64,000 nt of DNA, from the NCBI GenBank assembly GCA_035048815.1, contig JAUCBN010000016.1, positions 7,680,501 through 7,744,500 of the forward strand, given 5' to 3'. The DNA is from Abelmoschus esculentus (lineage: Eukaryota; Streptophyta; Magnoliopsida; Malvales; Malvaceae). Shown here piece by piece: positions 1 to 11,441 of the stretch; position 1 is the stretch's first letter; every line of letters begins with the position of its first letter. The notes under the pieces are model-generated. The model saw nothing but the letters and a program-made list of their open reading frames with translations. It was not told the DNA's origin and made no database searches. Made by a program: the position numbers and the translations under genes.

Positions 1-37
1 ATAGTTCTAAGCTATTTTAAATGTGTTCAGGGTAATA

Positions 38-152
38 TAATCTAGTTTCGACTAAGAAAGTGACTAAGACTGCACAAATTTATTAATAATAATCTAATCT
101 AGTTTCGATTAAGAAAGTGACTAAGACCGTATAAATTTATTAATAATAATCT
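38..152. repeat. 57-bp tandem duplication
   Basis: Two adjacent copies of a unit of about 57 bp, each containing CTAGTTTCGA(C/T)TAAGAAAG and an ATTAATAATAATCTAA tail, with only a few differences. It looks like a local tandem duplication. No function is apparent. Confidence 0.75.
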
Positions 153-704
153 AACCCTGAGACAATAGCATTTGATCCATCTAAGATCACCCATTCAGTC
201 TAAAGCATCTATAATTTTTTTAATATCATTAAATTGTTGATAAATTCTTGAATTAAAAATTCATTCAATCTAATATATCAAAATTAACGGTACAAATTTA
301 AAATTTAGAATTAATAGTTTAATCTTTTAAAAGCTTTTTCACTCAAAAAATCCAAAGATATTATACATAATTCCTTGTATTAAATCTATATAATGTCACG
401 TCTTTTTGATTTAGTGCCTAGACCAAATGGTATCATCTTAACCGTGTTGCCACCATAAACTAAAATCACAAGATGATAACTTGTGTTTTCTATTTCCTGT
501 AATAAGTAGATGATGCATCTATAAAATGTTTTTTACATTAGTATGTGAGAAAAGCGTAAAAACGCACGCCTCACTCTTTTAACACACTTTGATTTAACCT
601 AGGACTAGGTAGGAGATGGCTGATGAATTCAGACACATCCCAAACTCGAACAAGAAGAGATGGTGTATGTTTATCACTTTTAACTCATCGACCTTAATGG
701 TTAG
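153..704. other. AT-rich intergenic DNA, 3' flank of MLO
   Basis: No coding sequence or clear repeat structure is recognised. The part nearest position 704 lies downstream of the MLO stop codon and should hold its 3' UTR and poly(A) signals. I could not place these with confidence. Confidence 0.4.
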
Positions 705-3700
705 TCAAGGTTCGATGTGATGTATTTCATCTTCAGCATCAAAACTTTCATCTTTATCACGGTCACGAGCAACCACCCGATCATGATTAGGACTGTAACC
801 ATCCTCAAAGTAATACCTATGCGGGGTCTTCAGCTCGATGCCTTTTGGAGAAGATGGCCTGTCTTGCACTGCAGAAGCCTCTTGATCATGCAGAGATGGT
901 GACGCCGAATCTCTCTCCGATGGGGTTCTTAGGCTGTAGCGACTCATGCCGATGCTGTGACCTCTGCTTAGCTCGGTTCCCATGGAGTTCAAGGATGAGG
1001 CTGAGTGTGATTCCCTGAGGAAGGAATTTGATGAATTTTGCCTTTCCTTCACTCTTCTTTTCCATTTGTATAGTGACCGTCTAACATTTTCAGAAATTAG
1101 TGCACTTTTGACCTTCGAACCCATCTGCATACCATAAGAACAGACCCAACGTTTGAGAAGGAGAAACAAGTAACAATAAAGCATGAGCAATCAGTGGGCT
1201 AACCTGTGTAACTATAACATAGAGTGGGAATGTTATATAGCTACACCAGCATTGGGAGATTATACTGCATGAACCACCATAAATAAACACTATAAGATTG
1301 TTGATGAAAAATAAAACCAAATGCAGAGAGCCTAACACACTCAAAATTTTATAGTTACCCAAAGGCTAAACGAGTCACAAGGCAGGCACGGTTCTCCATG
1401 AAGCAAGAAGGATCCTCAATTTCCCACTGAAAACAATGACTCAAAATCAGAACTATAAAATGGCAGAATAAACCCTTTCTTGTTCAATCTTTCTTTGAAC
1501 TAATGAAATAATTAAGGCAGAAAAGAAAGTGCTTTTCTTTATGACTCGCCATAGCTAATCAGTTTACAAATGGCTTACCAGTGACCAAAGGAATGAAGCC
1601 ATCTCAAATGCATTCTGCAAGCAAAGATGCATGTTAATGGACCAAAATTCATTTTTTGTAAAATGTTCTGTATCAGTGCACTTACTTGAAAAGAAATAAG
1701 TTGTATCAGCCATAATAGAAACCTGGGCCTTCCGAACCAAAAGAGTTCATCCCTCAGGTTAAATTTATGGAAACCCTCCGAAGGACTTTTCTCCATGTTT
1801 TCGACGGCCAGTTTTACAACCACCCGGTGCAGTTTTGTCCCAATTAGCAGAATCAACTTTTACATACATCAACAATGGAAGAAAACACAGAAACAATAAA
1901 GGAAATCAGGAAAGCATTAGTTGCCATAAGATTAGAAGCCCTGTGCATTGATGAAGACATACAATGGCAGGAAGGAACGAAAGCCAAAAGTAAATATTTG
2001 TTCCTGCCAAAAGAAAATTAATCCTTCAGAAGTTGACTTCAAGACAACATCAAGCAAGAAATGATATAAAGATGATCAATGCAAAAGGGAAGCATGGATT
2101 ATGTATGAATATAGACTTGCATGTGTTTCTGGGGTCATTACAATAAACGGGTAATTACTGATAGTTGCCAACAGAGCAAAAAGGTGGAAATTGCATAGTG
2201 TCATTTAGTTGAAGCCTCAAAGTGCCATTCTGTTTCCATGGATGTCAAGAAAACATCAATGGACATCAAAAATTTCATCGTGTCAATCTTAGAAACACAA
2301 AATTGTGAAGCTAAATAGTGTCAGCATCAGCGAAGTGCAGGCCTATGTTACTCATTCATTTTCTAGAATAACTTGTCTCTTATGCATCTAATATATTCTT
2401 AAGGTACAATGCGTAAGATGTGACCTGACACTAACCCGAGTCTAGGAAACAGTGGTGCAACCACCGTCCACCACAATAGCCAAGTTATTGTGTCTAGTGG
2501 CTATTTCGATATGAAGTTAGTGTGGGGGCATAGAAGGAGGTATGGTTAGGGTGCAGAGGATTTTTGTTTGAAAGCTAGTGCATGGATCAGTTTCACAGAA
2601 CACAGAAAATTACCATGGAAGTCAAGAAAGACGCACAATATGCAATAAATCCAGAAGGGGACGCTGCAATAGAAATCCAACATAACCAGATCAATCTACA
2701 GATATTAAAGGAGAAATGCCAATAAAAATCATGCATAGTCCAGAAGTGGATACTAGTGTGCATAGCAGAGTAGATGTAGTACCTAATGCCAACTATATCG
2801 CGGAATTCTTCCTCCATGCTCCGTACCATATAATTATGGAAATCATATGTCAAAGGCAGTTCATGAGTCTAGGAAGAATAAAAGTAAAAAAGCAAATTAG
2901 TATCTAACTATCCAAATCTAACCACGGAATAATCTTTTTCGCTTTATTAGAAAGTAAATACTTTGGGACAAAACACATTGTATGTCCCATTACATGCATC
3001 ATGAAGAGGAACGGTGAGATTATGGCTTGTGACTATGTCATTTGCTTATAATAGTATATATAAAACCTTAAGTTGAACCTAATGGACATACAGTAATGAA
3101 CCCCAAGCGTAAAGCCTTATAGTCAGCTTGATTTATAGAACTCCAGAACTGGCGACTGAAGCAAAGCTGCAAGAATATACAAACCAAACATATATATATA
3201 TATATATATATAAATTAGTTCAAAATCACTTCAAAGTAAATAAAACTGAAGAGTGTCTTTTGTGTGTGATAATGAAAAACTATAGTATATGAGTCGGGCA
3301 AAAGATGGCTGGCAATTTTCAAGAAGGTATACCAGCCAAACAAGAACTCTGTGTTGGCTCCACGGATGGGAAACATTGTGCTCAATGAAAGTGCTCAGTC
3401 GCCTAATTTTCATACCGGCTTCTACGGTTGGTGCAGACTCTAGACTTAAAAGGTTAATGTAATAGGGATGAGATTGATACTCCAGCATAATACCAATAAA
3501 TAATGAAGAATGAAAGAATTAGAAGTGCAAGGTCAACTAGAAAAGTTGCACCTTGTACATATTGAGCAGCCGATGCCTTGGCTTGATTCTCCCATGCTCT
3601 CCAGCTATATATCTGCAATAACTAGACTTTAATTTTTACTGCTTGCTTGGAAAATGTTAATTCCAGATCAAGGGGTTATTAGAATTTGTATCATCAAGGT

Positions 3701-4579
3701 TAAGGAGAAGCATCAACCTTGATCATAGCTAATGCGATGGCGATAAAGCTGTAAGAAACATGAGTTACACCAAGCACGAATACAAAATGGTGAAGTTGCT
3801 CAAGGCTTTCATATGAAGCAAAAGAATCCTTGCCCTATGTGCAGAATTACAAACTGTGAAGAATTCCATGCCATTGTCAAATGTAAAATGAAATTCAATA
3901 AGACTAGAAAGATTTCACAGGGTATGCAGAGATCAGGCATCTCGAAATTAGAAGCAAAATGGCCTAAAGTGAGTGTACCTCAGGACAGTAGTCATGCGAC
4001 TCAAGCCGCCTATGCGAAGCAGCCTCGAGCTCTCTTACAACCGTGCTGTTCAACCTCACGCTGAACTTTGAACTCGAAACCAGCATCTGTTGCAACTTTT
4101 TCCGATCACTGAGCTTAGAGCAAGGATAGAATCGGCTATCCAAGGCAGATGATCTTATGCAAATTTTAGCAAAAAATTCAATCCAATGGCCCATCAATAA
4201 GGACAGAACCCCAAAAAGCATCAATTCTGCTCACAGATAATTACGCTTGTCACAACGAAGCCTTTACATAAAAATCAATTTCAAACAAAGTTTACCCTCT
4301 TCAATCTTCTCCAAGGCTGCCAACAGAGATTTCCTCTTAGTCTTTTCCAACCACTATAAGATGAAAAAAAGATTGAGATGCAAATATCAAATACAATGAA
4401 AACAATGAAACTTGATGAGGGATGAAAGAACGTGTATGTTTTACCCTCCCGAATCTTTTCAAAGAGTGATGAACCAGGAAACCAAAAGCAACCATTACAG
4501 TGATCACAGTTGCAAGAGCCCAAGTTGGGGTTTCTTCCAAGGATTTCCCTTCTCTGAGTACAGGTTCTCCTTTCACCAT
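705..4579 (-). CDS. MLO: MLO family seven-transmembrane protein (MLO4/11/14-like)
   Basis: Plant MLO proteins are plasma-membrane seven-helix proteins; some clades condition powdery-mildew susceptibility, others act in roots or in reproduction. Fifteen coding exons can be read, all with GT/AG junctions and matching phases: 4445-4579, 4296-4353, 3979-4226, 3718-3834, 3552-3612, 3333-3421, 3092-3166, 2783-2868, 2614-2663, 1963-2003, 1686-1856, 1579-1614, 1359-1426, 1204-1264, 705-1124. Together they give 571 aa, a normal MLO length. Diagnostic stretches are SLEETPTWALATV near the N terminus, RRLSTFIEHNVSHPWSQHRV, TYDFHNYMVRSMEEEFR, DELFWFGRPR, NAFEMASFLWSLWEIEDPSC and SYITFPLYVIVTQMGS. The tail begins at residue 433 with the calmodulin-binding helix (conserved W in LYKWKRR) and ends in a Ser-rich acidic segment. 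The variant GHWIEFFAKIC resembles the MLO4/11/14 clade, from memory of the family. No stop or frameshift was seen, so it appears intact. The ATG at 4579 gives the expected short extracellular N terminus. Confidence 0.95.
3190..3212. repeat. (TA)n microsatellite in an MLO intron
   Basis: A run of about eleven TA repeats lies in the intron between the exons at 3333-3421 and 3092-3166 of the MLO gene. It is probably length-polymorphic. Confidence 0.8.
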
Positions 4580-5234
4580 TTTCTATCTTCAAGATTCTGC
4601 CTTTTTCCCAAGAGCATTGAATATATTGATCGATTAACAAAACATAGAATTGGGTTTTCAATAAATAGCAGGGATTTGATGGTGGGGGTTCGGTTGTGCC
4701 ATGAAACTGAGACCGATCCAGCTGAAGAGAAATTAAGAACACGTGCATGGGTCGTTGGAGTTGTTTACAGGTCTGGTTCGAAAGGTTGGGCCCCAGCAAC
4801 CGAGATGTCACACCACATGGGATTTGTTATTTGTACATTTGGAAAGAGCAACGTGACTTTGTCTTTTCACTTGCAACATTTTCTGAGGGAGGCTTTTAGG
4901 TGTAAATATCATTTAAAAATGGAAATGGGTGTATATGTATGAATATAAGGCATATTAAAAGAAGGGAATATTTTCTCTTAAATCCTATTGTATGATGGTC
5001 ATTTTCTGTCACACAGGGATCACCGACGGCAAGGATTTGTCTATTTGTTTGTCTGTTTTGATGATCATGAAATCATCATTTCATAATTTGATGCCTGAAT
5101 ACAAACAAACCAATGCCATGTCCGAAATTGGTTTGTTTAACCTCTCCCCCACTGAGACAAGCAAACAGCTTTGGAAATGTGTCTCCATTGTTCAGGCTCC
5201 CTCGGTAGTCCCTGATTACTTTAAGCGAGCTTCG
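4580..5234 (-). promoter_or_regulatory. MLO 5' flank and presumed promoter
   Basis: This stretch lies between the MLO start codon and the 3' LTR of the upstream retrotransposon. It must contain the 5' UTR and any native proximal promoter. I see no convincing TATA box whose position I would defend. An antisense open frame over 4412-4942 is a chance reading through exon 1 and this flank. Confidence 0.4.
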
Positions 5235-5430
5235 TGTCACGGACTTAATTTTTCCTGAATTATTCGTGCGGCGTTAGCACTCCCGATTTATGCTAACAAG
5301 CCTTAATTTGGACAAGTCAAGGGCTAGAAAGCTAAGAGAATTGAGAAGGCAAGAAGTGAACACTTTCTTGAGCTTTACAAGGCTTAATGCTTACACTATT
5401 GCTTGATGGGTACAAATGAGGTGGGTGGTT

Positions 5431-5440
5431 CTATTTATAG
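5431..5440 (-). promoter_or_regulatory. LTR TATA box
   Basis: The minus strand reads CTATAAATAG, a near-ideal plant TATA box, about 250 bp downstream of the six-unit heat-shock element in the same LTR. The counterpart in the other LTR is at 8081-8090 (CTATAAATAA). Confidence 0.7.
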
Positions 5441-5688
5441 GCCCCCAAGTCCCTAATGGACGGCTAAGATTATTTTGATCGGACGACTATTATGTTGCCT
5501 CCATAAATATCTACAAAGATCTATATTATTCTAGAGATTTCTATATTATCCTATATATGTCTACAACTATCTACAATGTTCTAGAGAACTCTAGAGGCTT
5601 CCAGAGTAGTCCTAATCTTTCTAGGGTCTTCTAGAACACTCTTGATCCTTCTAGAATGTTTTAGATGCTTCCATCATCTTCTTCATCC

Positions 5689-5716
5689 TTCTAGAATGTT
5701 CTAGAACCTTCAAGAA
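5689..5716 (-). promoter_or_regulatory. Six-unit heat-shock element in LTR U3
   Basis: Six alternating TTC/GAA units are spaced exactly as required for heat-shock factor trimers (TTC-2-GAA-2, three times) with no mismatch. The sequence begins TTCTAGAATGTTCTAGAA and continues with CCTTCAAGAA. Further three-unit sites lie at 5784-5796 (GAATATTCTAGAA) and 5839-5851 (TTCTGGAAGCTTC) in the same LTR. Confidence 0.75.
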
Positions 5717-5923
5717 TTATCTAGAGTCTTCTAGAATCTCCTCAAACCTTCTAGACGTGTCTAGATCTTGGTGGAACCTCCTGGAATATTCTAGAATGTG
5801 ATGGAATCTTTGAGATGGATGTAGGCCATTCTAGGTCATTCTGGAAGCTTCCTTGGTGCATGAATTCTTCAAGAATGCCCAAAGATGATTTATTAACCTC
5901 ATTGTTGCTGGCGGGTCGTGACA

Positions 5924-5935
5924 TTCTCCCCCACC
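5924..5935 (-). other. Polypurine tract of the TR-GAG element
   Basis: The minus strand reads GGTGGGGGAGAA immediately before the TGTCACGAC start of the 3' LTR, the expected position for the plus-strand priming tract. Confidence 0.85.
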
Positions 5936-6557
5936 TAAGCTCGTGACGCCCTCGTCGCGTCTTCATGTAATTGTTGTTATTCTTCCTTGGATTCCCTACT
6001 TGCTTTCGTTTCGGTTTAGACATGATCTTATGATCCATCTTTTCCCTTGGTGGTAGCCTCTTTGACGGTTTAGAAGGTGCGACATTCTTGAATTCTGCAT
6101 GCTCCTCCATTCTAAGTGATGAGATCACTTTAAAATTTGGCTTGGTGGCCCTAATAGTTGGCACCACACAAGTTTGGTAACCCTCCGTGATGCACAAGGT
6201 GTTGGCATATGTCATCGGAATAAGTTTGGCCCTGTCAAAGAAATCAATGCCTAGGACGAGCTTGTAGTCATCCACCGAGGCTACTGTAAAGTCTAGGTGG
6301 CCAGACCATGTCCCTATATTGGTCTTAACCCCACGTGTAATGCCTTGGATTGGTAGGGCAGTGGAGTTGACTGCCTTGATGGATCTTTGCCCTTTTGTTG
6401 TCTTAAGACCTAGCCTTTTTGCTTCATCAAGAGAAATAAAGTTATGTGATGCACCTGTGTCAAGCATTGCCCTTGATACTTTCCCGTTGATCATGACATC
6501 CACATAAAGTAACCCCTTGGCTTTAGTCTTTGGGGTGGATTGCATCACATTAAGCAA
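5936..6557 (-). pseudogene. Retropepsin-like aspartic protease region (gag-pro 3' part)
   Basis: Contains the active-site motif LDTGASHNFIS (D-T-G followed by the usual A-S-H-N-F) and a downstream LGIDFF segment, typical of Ty3-type retropepsins that process Gag-Pol. The frame differs by one from the gag part. The shift occurs at the zinc knuckle, so this was probably one gag-pro reading frame. The frame runs on past the polypurine tract into the LTR; the part inside the LTR is not protease. A host aspartic protease is unlikely because the region is bounded by matched LTRs. Confidence 0.8.
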
Positions 6558-7849
6558 TTACATGGATCTCATTTGTGCATCAGTTTCATGTTTCTCGGTA
6601 TCACTATCTTCTTGATGCTTGGCTAGGAGAGAGCTAAGTGCTTGCCTTTGTGGGCACTCTCGAACCCAATGATCACCATCACAATGAAGCACTTACTAGG
6701 TGGTGATCTTCTAATGTCTCGAGCTTCTTGAGACTTATACTTGAGTTTGTCTTTCCATGAGGATGAGTCTTTGGACTTGTATGAGTGATCCGCATGATGA
6801 CCATCTTTACGAGGGCTCTTGTCTCTCCAACCCATGGCTTGATTACTCTTCCCATCCTTCAACTTAGATGTGGGTTCCTTGTGGCTAGAATAATCTATTA
6901 AGCTTTCAGCTACGGCGATGGCATCAGAAAGGGTTTGAACTCCTCGACGCCTTAGCTCGGCTTTTGCCCATTGTTGGAGTCCATCCATAAAATTGAGGAG
7001 TGAATCTTTTTCAAAGAGATCAGGGATCTCAAGAACTAAGTTGGTGAACTCCTTGACATAGTCATGGATGCTCCCCGATTGCTTGAGCCTTCACAAATGA
7101 GCTCAAGCCTCATCTTCGGCATTCTCCGGATAGAATTACCTCTTAAGTTCTCGTTTAAAGTCATCAAAGGTGGCAATGGTGCATGTACCTTTTTCAATAT
7201 CTAGTCTCCTTCTCCTCCACCAAAGTATGGCGGTGTCGGTGAGGTACAATGCAGCGATTTGAACCTTGGTTGCCTCGTCCATGATTCCGGTAACGCAAAG
7301 ATATTGCTCTAGCCCTCATAAGAAGTTGTTTACTTCTTTGGCATTGCGTGTCCCTAAAAAAGTTTTTGGCTTGGGCACTTCAACCCTTCTAGATTCATAA
7401 GTGGTGCTTGGCCCGGCGGCCATCGTACGTTTGCACAAGGCAACATCGCCTTGTAGGGCCTCGACTTGGGCATGAGTATGGTCTAGCTCTTGTTCAAGGG
7501 AAGCACGTACCTTCGAGAGCTCAACCATGAAAAGGTCGCGGACTTTGCCTATCTTCGCAAGCAAGGTTTTCTCTAGCTTGAGCATCATGGCCCTCATGGC
7601 CGTGTGGATCTCGGCATCCTCCGTCTCAAGGCCTTCCACTCTCTAATTAAGGTTGTCCACTTGGGCTCCCACGCCCACAATGCTTTCCTCTACATGAGTT
7701 AAGCGTGACTCCAAGCTAGAGAGTTGATCCTGGGACTTGGCTCGTCTCCTAGCTGTAACAGGATCAACTACCTCCTCATGCCCTCGTTGCTCTTGAGTGA
7801 CTTTTGCCTCGGTCGAGCTAACAACTAGGTTTTTTCCCGTCTTGGCCAT
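6558..7849 (-). pseudogene. Ty3-type gag, interrupted
   Basis: Starts at the ATG at 7849 (MAKTGKNLVV). The order is an N-terminal coiled coil with heptad-like LEKTLLAKIGKV and LEQELDHTHAQVEALQ, then a retrotransposon gag core, then a basic Ser/Lys linker and a damaged CCHC zinc knuckle near 6650-6690. Several in-frame stops (for example just before 7639) and a one-base loss inside the zinc knuckle interrupt it. Gag would form the virus-like particle shell. The protein from this copy should be non-functional. Confidence 0.78.
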
Positions 7850-7870
7850 ATCCCGTGTGTGATCGAACAC

Positions 7871-7882
7871 GCTCTGATATCA
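7871..7882 (-). other. Primer-binding site, initiator tRNA-Met type
   Basis: The minus strand reads TGATATCAGAGC, matching the standard plant TGGTATCAGAGC primer site at 11 of 12 positions, two bases inside the 5' LTR. Confidence 0.85.
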
Positions 7883-7884
7883 AC

Positions 7885-8573
7885 TGTCACGGACTTAATA
7901 TTTCCCGAACTATCCATACAACGTTAGCACTCCCGATTTATGCTAACAAGCCTTAATTTGGACAAGTCAAAGGATAGAAAGCTAAGAGAATTGAGAAGGC
8001 AAGAAGTGAACACTTTCTTGAGCTTTACAAGGCTTAATGCTTACACTATTGCTTGATGGGTACAAATGAGGTGGGTGGTCTTATTTATAGGCCCCCAAGT
8101 CCCTAATGGACGACTAAGATTATTTTGATCGGACGGCTATTATGTTGCCTCCATAAATATCTACAAAGATCTATATTATTCTAGAGATTTCTATATTATC
8201 CTATATATGTCTACAACTATCTACAATGTTCTAGAGAACTCTAGAGGCTTCTAGAGTAGTCCTGATCTTTCTAGGGTCTTCTAGAACATTCTTGATCCTT
8301 CTAGAATGTTCTAGATGCTTCCATCATCTTCTTCATCCTTCTAGAATGTTCTAGAACCTTCAAGAATTATCTAGAGTCTTCTAGAATCTCTTCAAAACTT
8401 CTAGACGTGTCTAGATCTTGGTGGAACCTCTTGGAGCATTCTAGAATGTGATGAAATCCTTGAGATGGATGTAGGCCATTCTAGGTCATTCTGGAAGCTT
8501 CCTTGGTGCATGGATTTTTCAAGAATGTCCAAAGATGATTTATTAACCTTATTGTTGCTGGCGGGTCGTGACA
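7885..8573 (-). repeat. 5' LTR of the TR-GAG element
   Basis: 689 bp, the same length as the 3' LTR. It carries the same six-unit heat-shock element at 8339-8366 and a TATA box at 8081-8090. This LTR should drive the element's own transcript leftward. Confidence 0.93.
8339..8366 (-). promoter_or_regulatory. Six-unit heat-shock element, 5' LTR copy
   Basis: Identical to the array at 5689-5716. All six TTC/GAA units are kept although the two LTRs have diverged at many other positions. Confidence 0.75.
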
Positions 8574-8577
8574 TTCG

Positions 8578-9111
8578 ACTCCCCTCTCAACCAGGCGAAA
8601 TAGTGACTGTCGTAGATGATATCTGTGTCTAAGTTCTTAATAAATTTATCATTCATCTATGGATTTGCCTTAAAAAAACCTTCACCCTCACATTATTGTT
8701 AGAATTAAACATTAAAAATACATTGAATTGATAATTGGAATAATGCATTAAAATAAAAATAAATCTAAATAATTAATAAAAGTAGATTAGATGAACATTC
8801 ATAATCTACCACAATATTTTTAGTTAAATATTTATATTCGCCTTTCACAAAATCAGTTACAGCTCTACGTTTGTACAGCCTAGTCATGAAAATAAACCAA
8901 CACAAATAGTTAATAATCAATTTAATTAAATATTTTTTACTGTGTAAAATTATATTTGGTTAATTATTAGTAAATTATTTCAATTCATCGGTAAGTTTGA
9001 GTCTCTTAGTTCTCGACCCTAAATCATAATTATTTCAATTAAATATTTAGTTCGGTTTGGGTAACAATTTTATTTTGTTTATTAAAAATATAAATTTTAA
9101 TAATGTGTTAG
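8578..9111. other. AT-rich intergenic DNA
   Basis: No gene or clear repeat recognised. It is the flank of the TR-GAG insertion. Confidence 0.35.
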
Positions 9112-9562
9112 AAAAATTTAAAGGTCAAAGAAGCCCTTGAACTTTAAAAGAAATCAATTAAGCACTTGAACTAAAAAATTAAATAAATTAAGCCTTTTGA
9201 CCAATTTTGACCATTAAATTTGAATTTTTTATTCATTGTTACAGTGCAACGTGCCGCAGTATTTTTACTTGATATTTTTCAAAATTTTATTTTATTTAAA
9301 AAGTTCTTTAAATATTCTAAAATTCTAAAATAACGTATAAAATTTATAAAAAATACTTTTTAATTTTTTTTTGTAAATGCAACATGATAGAATTGTATTG
9401 TATCATGTGCTGATAATATCTGAAGAAAAAAAAAACTGTCAAGATTTAATAGTCAAAAATAGGTCAAAGGGCTTAATTGATTTAATTTCTTGGTTTAAGG
9501 GATTAATTGATTAAGTTCTTTTGGTTCAAGGGCTTAATTGATTTTTTGCCAAAAATTTAAGC
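9112..9562. mobile_element. MITE with about 100-bp terminal inverted repeats
   Basis: The left arm (AAATTTAAAGGTCAAAG, with CCCTTGAACTTTAAAAG and AATCAATTAAGC blocks) reappears inverted at 9455-9562. There is no coding sequence, and the target duplication could not be fixed. It is a non-autonomous DNA transposon, superfamily uncertain. Exact ends are approximate. Confidence 0.65.
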
Positions 9563-11441
9563 CGAAAAAATATATACTAAAATATATACTTTTAAAAACT
9601 GACACATAATATTATTATCATTTTTAATACTAACAAGTTAATGCTTAAACTTCATAAAATAAAATTATTGTTTTACTTTTAAGGAACGAGAAAATAAAAT
9701 AAAATCGGATGATTTTAATATAATATTAAAAATGTCACACAATACAATAATATATTATATAACTAATTGGTCGATTACTGATTTGTCTCAAAATAGCAAA
9801 TTATAACAGAATCAATTTTTTAAAAAAATAAGAAATAAAAATCAAATTTTTCAGTTTGGTTAACCACGTTTTTGGTTAATTTTTGAGTTTCGGAATCGAT
9901 TTTGGTTTTTCGAGTTTTTTTTACACCCCTAAAATAGAGAAGTAATATATTCTCAAGACAATTATTGAGATTTAAAGTCATACATGGATGATGGATATAA
10001 CATAAGTATCTTTAACCTCTTGGTCAATTAGTGGATCGTAATTTAGTTAAATATTGATTACGAATTTCTTCACTCTCTTAGTTAGAGATGATAATAAGGG
10101 CAGAATCAAATTCAAGTCAACTTAATTTGAATAATTTTTTTTAGTTTAATTTTAATTCAAGTCAAAATAAATTTAATTTGGATTCGGTTCGATTCAAATT
10201 TTTGATATGTCAATTCGAGTCAAACTAATATTGGATCAGTTAATTTTTTTGACAGATTAATATTATATCGATCCATTTTTGGGTCAAGTTAATAATACAT
10301 TAGTTAGTTTTCAAGTGGAATAGATCGTTGAATCTTTGTATCAATTCAGATTAAGTTAGGTATTAACTTCATCAAGTATCATATTGACTTATTGTTGTAT
10401 TCTCATAAGAACTTGTTTTTTTTATTTGCTAATATTGTTGCTTTAGCTCAATTTTAACTCTTCATCATTTAATGTTTCGATCTCAACGAAAGATAATTTG
10501 ACTCAAACATGATCTCATAGGATGTGATAAAGTTTGTGGCTTGTGTAAAACAAAGTTTGATTTGATATAACATATTTTCGTGGCTTGTGTAAAACAGTAT
10601 CTAAAAGTCTCACAAACCGACACTATTTCGTAAAATCATTTCTTAAGTTAAAACTATTACCCCAAAAGTTTTTAAAATGTTTTGTACTCTAAATAGTAAA
10701 AATCGCTTAGGCTATCGATACAATCTTTTGTTATTGGAATTTGATTTTAAGTTAATGACCATCAAATATTAATACATATGAATATCCTATTGGTATGTTG
10801 GATCGATATGACCAACACCAAATCGATATGCCATTCATCCTAGGCTTCTAATGGTTATATTAGTATCGATATGACTTTCTTGCGTACCGATACGGGGTTA
10901 ATAGTTTTTTAAGGTCAAAATATGGTCATTTAATTATCAGTTTTATTAGAACCATGACTTTGAAAAATAGCTATGCGTACCAATATTTTTACTAATTGGA
11001 TATCAATATGAATCTTTAAACAAAATTAATTAGGATTTTAGTGCACAAAATGTGTATCAACATTGTACAACCCGTATAAATCCCGTTAAAAATTTTCACA
11101 CTCGTTTCAATATTCCACTTAGATTTTTCAATACCTTTTTTATTTTCAGCTATGAGTATCAATTTGGCATACCCACATATTGATACCCCATTATATAGTG
11201 GCTCTTTCCTTTTATAGCAGGTATCAATAGAGATCTCGTATATCGTTATTGAGGGTAGTTAGACAATATTTATTATGAGAAATTTATTCCACAATGATTA
11301 TATTCAATTTTTTAACAACTCAAACAACTAAAAATCAATAAATATGGATAAATGCAAGTCTCTAAGGCCGCTACTACAACTAATGATCAATTTGTGAGCA
11401 ATCAAGCAAAAAAAATCTTTTTGAGCTTTTATTGTCATATT
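9563..11441. other. Old transposon debris without genes
   Basis: AT-rich sequence. Around 9800-9935 is a GGTTAAT-rich block ending ACACCCCTAAAA, like one end of a hAT-type MITE. From about 10700 to 11260 there are repeated TATCGATA-like motifs of the kind seen in the window's chromovirus LTRs, so this is probably a decayed LTR. No coding capacity recognised. Confidence 0.4.

Larger units (their letters stand above)
5235..5923 (-). repeat. 3' LTR of the TR-GAG element
   Basis: Direct copy of 7885-8573 and the copy nearest the MLO gene. In the minus-strand reading it has a U3 rich in TTCTAGAA motifs followed by a TATA box at 5431-5440, so it can act as a promoter pointing toward MLO. Confidence 0.93.
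5235..8573 (-). mobile_element. Gag-protease-only LTR retrotransposon (TR-GAG type, Ty3-like)
   Basis: A complete 3339-bp element read on the minus strand. Two LTRs of 689 bp each begin TGTCACGAC and end CGTGACA. They are flanked by a 4-bp duplication TTCG at 5231-5234 and 8574-8577. A primer-binding site for initiator tRNA-Met lies next to the right LTR, and a polypurine tract GGTGGGGGAGAA next to the left LTR. Between them are only gag and a retropepsin domain. There is no reverse transcriptase, RNase H or integrase, so movement would need enzymes from another element. The LTRs differ at roughly 30 positions counted by eye, suggesting a moderately old insertion. Confidence 0.93.

Noticed and set aside
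4412..4942. A 176-codon plus-strand open frame near the MLO start
   Set aside because: It is antisense to MLO exon 1 and its flank and shows no protein-like composition or family resemblance.
5751..6557. Host aspartic protease gene
   Set aside because: The LDTGA motif is flanked by gag, PPT and matched LTRs, so it is the retrotransposon protease.
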